From positions 1 to 5,577 of the forward strand of contig JAGVBL010000208.1 in the NCBI GenBank assembly GCA_020059785.1: a stretch of 5,577 nucleotides of DNA, in the 5' to 3' direction. Source of the DNA: Ignavibacteriales bacterium (GTDB taxonomy: Bacteria; Bacteroidota; Ignavibacteria; Ignavibacteriales; Melioribacteraceae). Each line of letters opens with the position of its first letter. The stretch's first letter is position 1. The notes beneath the pieces were generated by a model, which worked only from the letters and a program-made list of their open reading frames with translations, made no database searches and was not told the origin of the DNA. The position numbers and the translations under genes are program-made. Of this stretch, positions 1 to 4,536 are shown one piece after another.

Positions 1-1289
1 AAAAAATATTTTTTTTCTGGCTTCCGCTTTTAGCAACATGGCTGATGATGTCCATTGAAGGGCCATATCTTACGGCATTAATTGCACGAATGAAAGATCC
101 CGAGTTTAACCTTGCTGCTTATGGAGTAGCGTTTTCGTTTGCTCTTATTGTAGAATCTCCGGTGATAATGATGTTAAGTGCTTCCACCGCACTTGTTGAT
201 GGAAAACGATCTTTCATTAAGTTAAAGAATTTTGTTTATGGCGTTAACTTAAGCTTAATAGTGCTTATACTTGTTGTAATTTATCCTCCTGTTTTCGAAT
301 TTATTTCAATTAAGTTGTTAAATCTTCCGGAACGAGTTGCTCATTTAACTCACATTGCAGTTGCACTTCTAATTCCATGGGCTCCATCAATCGGGTATAG
401 AAGATTCTATCAGGGAATATTGATAAGAAGCAACAAAACAAGAATTGTGGCTTACGGAACATTTGTAAGATTAACAGCAATGTCTTTAACAGCATTTATA
501 TTATTCGGATTTACCAATGTTCATGGTATTGTTGTTGGTGCTTCAGCTTTATCTGTTGGTGTAATATTCGAAGCAATTGCAACAAGGTTGATGTCTTATA
601 AGGTAATTAAGGGAATAAAATCTTCTGAGGTGGAGGGGACGGACTTATCATTTAAAGAGATAATTAATTTTTACTATCCGCTCATCTTAACCTCATTTAT
701 TTCGTTGGGAATTCATCCGATTGTTACTTTCTTTTTAGGACAGAGCAGAATGCCTCTTGAATCTTTGGCGGTTTTACCGGTTCTTAACTCGCTTGTATTT
801 CTCTTTAGAGCATTCGGTCTATCTTTCCAGGAAGTCGGAATAGCTCTTATTAAAACTACAGATGATTTTATTAAACTTAGAAACTTTGCATACGGAATGG
901 CGTTATTTGTTTTTGCCGGACTTGCATCAATTTCTTTTACCCCTCTTAGCCAATTATGGTTAATTGGTGTATCAGGACTATCGGCGCAGCTTGCAGATTT
1001 TACAAAGACTGCATTAGTTATCTATACATTTTTCCCGATAACAACGGTGTGGATTAATTTTCAGAGGTCTCTGCTTGTAAATGTTAGAACTACAAAGCCG
1101 ATTACATTTGCAACCATTACAGAAATATCCGGGGTTATTTTAATGCTTATCATAACAATTAAATATCTGGATATGGTGGGAGTTACAGCAGCAGTAATAT
1201 CTTATACAATAGGACGGCTTGCAGCAAATTACTATTTGATCAAACCATTCAAATCTGCGAAAGCAAAAGTAATGGAAAGGGAACTATAG
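1..1289 (+). CDS. MATE/MOP-superfamily membrane transporter, ANKH-like (5' partial)
   Basis: Polytopic inner-membrane protein of the multidrug/oligosaccharidyl-lipid/polysaccharide exporter superfamily. The frame is open from position 3, and the first in-frame ATG (45) is not a convincing start: it has no Shine-Dalgarno, and the codons before it already encode hydrophobic residues (FFFWLPLLATWL) that complete membrane helix 1. The gene therefore very probably starts just left of the window, with perhaps 10-20 residues missing. Counting from the ATG at 45, hydrophobic segments lie near residues 25-45, 63-85, 102-122, 138-158, 160-180, 207-230, 238-260, 283-303, 320-340, 352-372 and 378-398; with helix 1 this makes about 12 spans, the usual MOP number. 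The two halves restart similarly (FWLPLL near the start, FYYPLIL near 210), as expected for this internally duplicated fold. Segments such as AAYGVAFSF and YTFFPITTVW recall, from memory, eukaryotic ANKH transporters. The substrate cannot be told from sequence. It ends convergently on the response-regulator gene. Confidence 0.85.
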   Translation, partial: KIFFFWLPLLATWLMMSIEGPYLTALIARMKDPEFNLAAYGVAFSFALIVESPVIMMLSASTALVDGKRSFIKLKNFVYGVNLSLIVLILVVIYPPVFEFISIKLLNLPERVAHLTHIAVALLIPWAPSIGYRRFYQGILIRSNKTRIVAYGTFVRLTAMSLTAFILFGFTNVHGIVVGASALSVGVIFEAIATRLMSYKVIKGIKSSEVEGTDLSFKEIINFYYPLILTSFISLGIHPIVTFFLGQSRMPLESLAVLPVLNSLVFLFRAFGLSFQEVGIALIKTTDDFIKLRNFAYGMALFVFAGLASISFTPLSQLWLIGVSGLSAQLADFTKTALVIYTFFPITTVWINFQRSLLVNVRTTKPITFATITEISGVILMLIITIKYLDMVGVTAAVISYTIGRLAANYYLIKPFKSAKAKVMEREL

Positions 1290-1292
1290 TTC
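1281..1292. repeat. 12-bp perfect palindrome spanning two convergent stop codons
   Basis: GAACTATAGTTC is its own reverse complement. It encodes Glu-Leu-stop for the transporter on the plus strand and Glu-Leu-stop for the response regulator on the minus strand, so the two genes overlap by 6 bp (1284-1289). No GC-rich stem with a T-tract is visible here on either strand, so this is a shared gene end and not an evident intrinsic terminator. Confidence 0.8.
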
Positions 1293-1982
1293 TTCAATAA
1301 TTAGTTTAAATCCTGCCCCGTGAACATTTACAATCTGAATTTTCGAATCGGCTTTTAGATAATTTCTAAGTTTTGTTATATAAACATCCATGCTGCGGGA
1401 AGTAAAATAGCTTTCGTCCTTCCAGATTTTTTTTAATGCATCAGACCGTTCAAGCAATTCATTCCGGTTCTGACAAAGCATTTTAAGAAGCTCTGCTTCT
1501 TTTGATGTAAGTTTTTGTTCTTTGTTTTTAATTGTAAGTGTCCGTTTACCGAAGTTGAAATTATAACTGCCGATTTTGTATTCGGACTTTTCATTTGAAT
1601 TGACTATCCTGCTGCTGCGTTTTAACACAGCGTTAATCCGCATAATTAATTCCTCCATGCTGAACGGCTTTGTAATATAATCATCTGCTCCGAGCTTAAA
1701 TCCGGTTAACTTATCATCCAGTAACGACTTTGCTGTTACAAAAATAAATGGTGTTTGAGAAACTTCTCGTATACTTTCGGCAAGAGTAAATCCATCAACT
1801 TTGGGCATCATTATATCGATAACACAAAGATCGAATTTATTATGATTGAAAATATTTATAGCCTCTTGCCCGTTAAGACAATGGATAACATCGAATCCTT
1901 TAACGTCAAGGTATTCTTTTAATATTGTTCCTAAGTTTAGATCGTCTTCTACGAGCAATATTTTTGTTTTGCTGCCGGTCAT
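1284..1982 (-). CDS. OmpR/PhoB-family response regulator (RprY-like)
   Basis: Cytoplasmic transcription factor, 232 residues, the normal length for the family. The receiver domain (about residues 6-122) has the acidic pocket E12-D13-D14, phosphoacceptor D56 in VIDIMMP, the switch residue T83 and K105 in the conserved DDYITKPF segment, so it should be phosphorylated by the upstream kinase. The winged-helix DNA-binding domain (about 135-232) includes the LTSKEAELL helix, a recognition helix around 195-209 (SRSMDVYITKLRNYL) and the wing VNVHGAGFKL at 218-227. The receiver closely resembles Bacteroides RprY, though the symbol is not safely transferable. It lies 2 bp downstream of the kinase stop, with no strong Shine-Dalgarno before its ATG, so translational coupling is likely. 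Its 3' end overlaps the convergent transporter gene by 6 bp. The phased repeats at 3599-3638 are the obvious candidate binding site. Confidence 0.96.
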   Translation of the reverse strand: MTGSKTKILLVEDDLNLGTILKEYLDVKGFDVIHCLNGQEAINIFNHNKFDLCVIDIMMPKVDGFTLAESIREVSQTPFIFVTAKSLLDDKLTGFKLGADDYITKPFSMEELIMRINAVLKRSSRIVNSNEKSEYKIGSYNFNFGKRTLTIKNKEQKLTSKEAELLKMLCQNRNELLERSDALKKIWKDESYFTSRSMDVYITKLRNYLKADSKIQIVNVHGAGFKLIIEEL

Positions 1983-1984
1983 AA

Positions 1985-3559
1985 TTATGAACTTACCGGA
2001 AAATTAATTTCGAATGTTGAACCTTCACCAGGTTTACTTCTTAGTGTTATCGTTCCATCATGAGCTTCAACTATCTTTTTACAATAACTAAGCCCTATTC
2101 CGTTTCCTCTAACATTGTGAATATTGCCGGTTGATACACGGTAAAATGTATCGAATATTTTTTCGGATTGTTCTTTTGTAATACCGATTCCATTATCACT
2201 TATACTAATTTTTATCCCGTCGTCATCCAGAAAAGTTCTTATTTTTATTTCCGGATCCCGTTCGTTGTATTTGATGGCATTATCTATAAGGTTACTGATG
2301 GAATTAATTAGATGAAAACCGTCGCACTTTAATAACAGTTGATCGTTTGTAAGTACTAAATCAATCTTACCATTTTTCTTTTTAAGCACCTCTTCAAATT
2401 TTGCTGCAGAGCTTTTTACAAGGTTGTTAATATCATGCGGCTCCTTACTTAAATGTAAAGTCCCTTTATCAAATGCTGCCGTATTAAGAAGTGTTTCTAC
2501 CATCATCCGTAATCTTTCATTCTCTTCTTTTATAATAGAAGTATATCGATCTATAGATGAGCTTTCTTTAATGAGATCGGGTTCTTTTAAAGCTTCGCAC
2601 GCTACAGAAATTGTAGAAATAGGTGTTTTAAATTCATGTGTAATGTTGTTGATAAGGTCGTTTTTTATTTCCGTAATTTTCTTCTGGTTAATAAACATCT
2701 GCAGCGTCTTGTAAAACAATGCAGAAATTACAACAATAAGAACAATTGAAAGCGCCATTAGTCCTGAAACCGAGGAAAGCAAATACGTGTTCTTATCAGG
2801 AAAGTAAATTATAAGCTGATTGGGAGCGTTAAAAATTTCATCCGGAAACAGGTAGGTTCTTGTTTTCGATTTTTTTAATTGACTGACATCTGTTCCATCC
2901 TTAAGAAGAACCAGCGTGTCCCTTGATGATTTGAAAACCCCGAAATAAAAATCAGTATCAATCCCTTTGTTTTTTAGTTCACCGCTAATTATACTGTTTA
3001 ATTGCGTGCCGGTAATTCGCTCTTCAATTTTTTTTGCTGTATTAACGCGTATGATATCTGTTACAACTTCTTCAACAAGCTGTTTTCGCTTAACAACAAA
3101 GGAATCGATTTTGCGCTGCCACTTAAAATTATTCCTTATCATTATTGTTCCACGAGAAGCCGAATCATTGCTGAATAATTTTATACGCGCGCTGTCTTTA
3201 TTGCCGACCATATATTTAAACTGGTAATTTATTCCGGGCCGTTTTAAAGTGTCTGCAACAAATACCTGGATGTGTTGAATGGAATCTACCAGTTTAGTTT
3301 GTTGATTCTTACTCATTCCGGTAATAATAATCGGTTCATTCTTTTTGGATGAATGTTCAATTTTCTTAAAAACAGTTTCAGCTACTTCCTCTTTGTCAAT
3401 TTTATCGGCAACAGAGAGAAGCGCATCATTAACATTTCTTTCAAACCGCTCTCCTTCAATTTTAATAACATTCGTCAGCCAGAAAATCTGAATTGCGATT
3501 AAACCGATAACGGATAAAGCCATTACCAGCACTATTATTTTTATACTATGCTTTTTCAT
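1985..3559 (-). CDS. Membrane sensor histidine kinase (HisKA/HATPase, RprX-like)
   Basis: Inner-membrane sensor kinase of 524 residues, the likely partner of the response regulator that follows 2 bp later. In order: a membrane span at about 8-29; a periplasmic sensor region of about 230 residues (30-262) in which I recognise no named domain; a second span at about 263-284; a dimerisation/phosphoacceptor domain with the H-box NNITHEFKTPIS, the phosphorylated His being H308; and a complete HATPase domain with N-box SNLIDNAIKYN (N423, N427), G1 box DNGIGI (455-460), F-box FDTFYRV (469-475) and G2 box GNGIGL (485-490). All catalytic elements are present, so it should be active as kinase and probably phosphatase. 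No HAMP or PAS domain is evident between span 2 and the H-box. The size, missing HAMP and HEFKTP box match the Bacteroidota RprX type. The signal is unknown. The ATG at 3559 has no Shine-Dalgarno, but a -7-like box sits 5 bp upstream. Confidence 0.96.
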   Translation of the reverse strand: MKKHSIKIIVLVMALSVIGLIAIQIFWLTNVIKIEGERFERNVNDALLSVADKIDKEEVAETVFKKIEHSSKKNEPIIITGMSKNQQTKLVDSIQHIQVFVADTLKRPGINYQFKYMVGNKDSARIKLFSNDSASRGTIMIRNNFKWQRKIDSFVVKRKQLVEEVVTDIIRVNTAKKIEERITGTQLNSIISGELKNKGIDTDFYFGVFKSSRDTLVLLKDGTDVSQLKKSKTRTYLFPDEIFNAPNQLIIYFPDKNTYLLSSVSGLMALSIVLIVVISALFYKTLQMFINQKKITEIKNDLINNITHEFKTPISTISVACEALKEPDLIKESSSIDRYTSIIKEENERLRMMVETLLNTAAFDKGTLHLSKEPHDINNLVKSSAAKFEEVLKKKNGKIDLVLTNDQLLLKCDGFHLINSISNLIDNAIKYNERDPEIKIRTFLDDDGIKISISDNGIGITKEQSEKIFDTFYRVSTGNIHNVRGNGIGLSYCKKIVEAHDGTITLRSKPGEGSTFEINFPVSS

Positions 3560-3564
3560 GGACG

Positions 3565-3572
3565 CAAATTTA
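3565..3572 (-). promoter_or_regulatory. Putative -7 promoter element for the kinase-regulator operon
   Basis: On the minus strand, TAAATTTG matches the Bacteroidota -7 consensus TAnnTTTG exactly, and it ends only 5 bp before the kinase ATG. If used, the transcript would start at or within a few bases of the start codon, giving a nearly leaderless mRNA, in keeping with the missing Shine-Dalgarno. I see no good -33 TTG at the expected distance, which would fit a promoter that needs an activator bound at the repeats beginning 27 bp further upstream. Confidence 0.4.
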
Positions 3573-3598
3573 CGCTAACCGGCTAATTATTTCCTGTA

Positions 3599-3638
3599 TT
3601 TAACATTTTTTAACATTCTTTTAAGAATCTGTTAACAG
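3599..3638. promoter_or_regulatory. Tandem phased operator, probable binding site of the OmpR-type regulator
   Basis: Four near-identical half-sites face the same way: TTAACA at 3600-3605, TTAACA at 3610-3615, TTAAGA at 3621-3626 and TTAACA at 3632-3637. Start-to-start spacings are 10, 11 and 11 bp, one helical turn each. The first two belong to identical 9-mers, TTTAACATT. OmpR/PhoB-family regulators bind as head-to-tail dimers on direct repeats with about 11-bp spacing, and such a regulator is encoded in the adjacent operon. The block lies between the two divergent genes and upstream of a -7-like box on each side, so it could control both. Direct binding is inferred from geometry and position. 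Confidence 0.6.
3615..3628. repeat. Inverted repeat ATTCTT-TT-AAGAAT in the divergent control region
   Basis: Two perfect 6-bp arms, 3615-3620 and 3623-3628, separated by 2 bp. It overlaps the second and third half-sites of the tandem operator and abuts the next palindrome. It may be a by-product of the AT-rich direct repeats or a dyad for a second regulator. Confidence 0.35.
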
Positions 3639-3640
3639 AT
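3627..3640. repeat. 14-bp perfect palindrome around the fourth half-site
   Basis: ATCTGTTAACAGAT is its own reverse complement, centred on GTTAAC. It contains the fourth TTAACA half-site and, by symmetry, the same hexamer on the opposite strand. A dyad with no spacer is not typical of OmpR-family sites, so it could mark an additional dimeric regulator, or a place where the regulator binds in both orientations. Confidence 0.45.
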
Positions 3641-3666
3641 ATGTGTTGTGAGAAAAGATAAATTTA
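3632..3666 (+). promoter_or_regulatory. Putative promoter of the exported CCCC protein gene
   Basis: TAAATTTA at 3659-3666 matches TAnnTTTG at all but the last base. It would place the transcript start near 3670 and give a leader of about 20 nt containing the ribosome site. Read as a sigma-70-type promoter instead, TTAACA (3632-3637) with GATAAA (3657-3662) gives a long 19-bp spacer. In either reading the fourth operator half-site sits where the upstream promoter element would be, as expected for direct activation. The exact start is not determinable here. Confidence 0.35.
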
Positions 3667-3680
3667 CAATCAAATTTCAA

Positions 3681-3685
3681 AGGAG
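3681..3685 (+). promoter_or_regulatory. Strong Shine-Dalgarno AGGAG
   Basis: AGGAG, within AAAGGAGAT, lies 5 nt before the ATG at 3691 and fixes that start. It is the only strong ribosome site in the window; the other visible starts have weak or no complementarity, suggesting this exported protein is made in quantity when its gene is transcribed. Confidence 0.75.
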
Positions 3686-3690
3686 ATGTC

Positions 3691-4380
3691 ATGAATCAAA
3701 CATTCACTAAAAAATTGTTCGTAATTACACTGTTCTTTTTGTTAGGAAACTTTAGTCTAACAATTCTTGCACAGGATAAAAAAGATGACCTCGATAAAAA
3801 ACTTGATCAGCTGAAAGGTAAAGTAGAAAAACTTACAGTTAAGGTTGACGGTAAAGATGTGGTTTTTGAAGGAAAGGATGCAGAGGGATTGGCTAAGAAA
3901 CTCAGAGCTTTTGGTAAAATGCCCAATATGGTCTGGCTTTCAGATGAAGACGGCAAGTTTGAAGGTAAAGACGGCAATGTTATAATGTACAGATTTAACA
4001 AAAAAGGTGATGAATTTAATGTTGAAGCCAAAGGTGATGAGACTAAAAAAGTTGAAGTGAAAATTGAGGATGGGAAAAAGAAAGTTTCTATTACTACCTT
4101 TAAAGACGGCAAGGAAGAAACCAAAACTTATGAAGGTGAAGAAGCAGAAAAATTTCTTAACGAAAATGAAAAAGACGGGAAATTTAAAATTATGGTTGAT
4201 GGAGAACCCGGAACAGGTGATCAAATGATTTTCTTCAACAAGAAATTGGATGATGGAGACGGATGCTGCTGCTGTAAAGGCCGAATGAGTATGAAACATT
4301 TTTCACCAGGTAAAGGAAAAAAGATAATTATTGAAAAGATTGAAAAAGATTCGAAAGAAACGGGTAAGGAAAAAAAGTAA
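3691..4380 (+). CDS. Exported Lys/Asp/Glu-rich protein with a CCCC cluster, unknown function
   Basis: I do not recognise a named family. The 229-residue product begins with a signal peptide: KK at 7-8, a hydrophobic core at about 9-26 and a likely cleavage after ILA (28/29). It is thus exported to the periplasm or beyond; there is no lipobox Cys. The rest is extraordinarily charged: I count 46 Lys and 45 Asp+Glu over the whole protein. Five DGK tripeptides (starting at residues 53, 87, 127, 139 and 162) probably mark turns between short beta strands, and residues 53-71 and 139-158 look like diverged copies of one unit, DGK-x(n)-(F/Y)EG-x-(D/E)AE. The only cysteines are four consecutive ones, C192-C195, followed by M199, M201 and H203, a possible metal or thiol site. 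It is divergent from the kinase operon across a phased operator, so it is probably a target, and possibly a feedback partner, of that system. It has its own terminator. Confidence 0.9.
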   Translation: MNQTFTKKLFVITLFFLLGNFSLTILAQDKKDDLDKKLDQLKGKVEKLTVKVDGKDVVFEGKDAEGLAKKLRAFGKMPNMVWLSDEDGKFEGKDGNVIMYRFNKKGDEFNVEAKGDETKKVEVKIEDGKKKVSITTFKDGKEETKTYEGEEAEKFLNENEKDGKFKIMVDGEPGTGDQMIFFNKKLDDGDGCCCCKGRMSMKHFSPGKGKKIIIEKIEKDSKETGKEKK

Positions 4381-4396
4381 TATAATATTAATTGGA

Positions 4397-4430
4397 GGCG
4401 GATAATGAAAAGTTATCCGCCATTGTTTTT
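4397..4430 (+). terminator. Rho-independent terminator of the CCCC protein gene
   Basis: GGCGGATAA (4397-4405) pairs perfectly with TTATCCGCC (4413-4421): a 9-bp stem with a 7-nt loop, followed by ATTGTTTTTC. It starts 16 bp after the stop codon and should separate this gene from the cytochrome gene downstream. Confidence 0.88.
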
Positions 4431-4475
4431 CAAATTTTCTTTCGAATAATTGAGCTAAAAAACTTTCATCGCCGC

Positions 4476-4506
4476 TTTGCTTAGTTCCATTCATTTCTTA
4501 AATTCC
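4476..4506 (+). promoter_or_regulatory. Weak promoter candidate for the cytochrome gene
   Basis: TTTG at 4476-4479 and TAAATTCC at 4499-4506, separated by 19 bp, resemble the Bacteroidota -33/-7 pair (TTTG and TAnnTTTG), with the last two positions of the -7 element unmatched. A promoter is expected between the terminator and the cytochrome start, but in AT-rich DNA such a match has low specificity. Confidence 0.25.
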
Positions 4507-4533
4507 ATTGCAAATCAAAAATAAATGGGAATT
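4501..4533 (+). other. Possible hairpin over the cytochrome translation start region
   Basis: AATTCCATT (4501-4509) can pair with AATGGGAATT (4524-4533), leaving one G unpaired and a 14-nt loop. The 3' arm contains the upstream in-frame ATG (4525) and the GGGA that could act as ribosome site for the ATG at 4537. The stem is AT-rich and probably only marginally stable. Confidence 0.25.
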
Positions 4534-4536
4534 CCA

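Noticed and set aside
45..47. ATG as the true start of the transporter
   Set aside because: The frame is open upstream to the window edge, the upstream codons complete the first membrane helix, and no ribosome site precedes this ATG.
2424..3227. Two plus-strand open frames inside the histidine kinase gene
   Set aside because: They lie opposite the H-box region and the periplasmic domain of an intact kinase and have no start signals of their own.
3807..4299. Two overlapping open frames on the minus strand opposite the exported protein gene
   Set aside because: They are runs of Ser/Leu/Phe and Phe/Asn that mirror the Lys/Glu/Gly codons of the real gene. They lack a ribosome site, and the plus frame has a signal peptide, a Shine-Dalgarno and a terminator.
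4303..4494. 63-codon minus-strand open frame downstream of the exported protein gene
   Set aside because: It reads backwards through the plus-strand terminator into the 3' end of the real gene, has no ribosome site and gives low-complexity Phe-rich protein.
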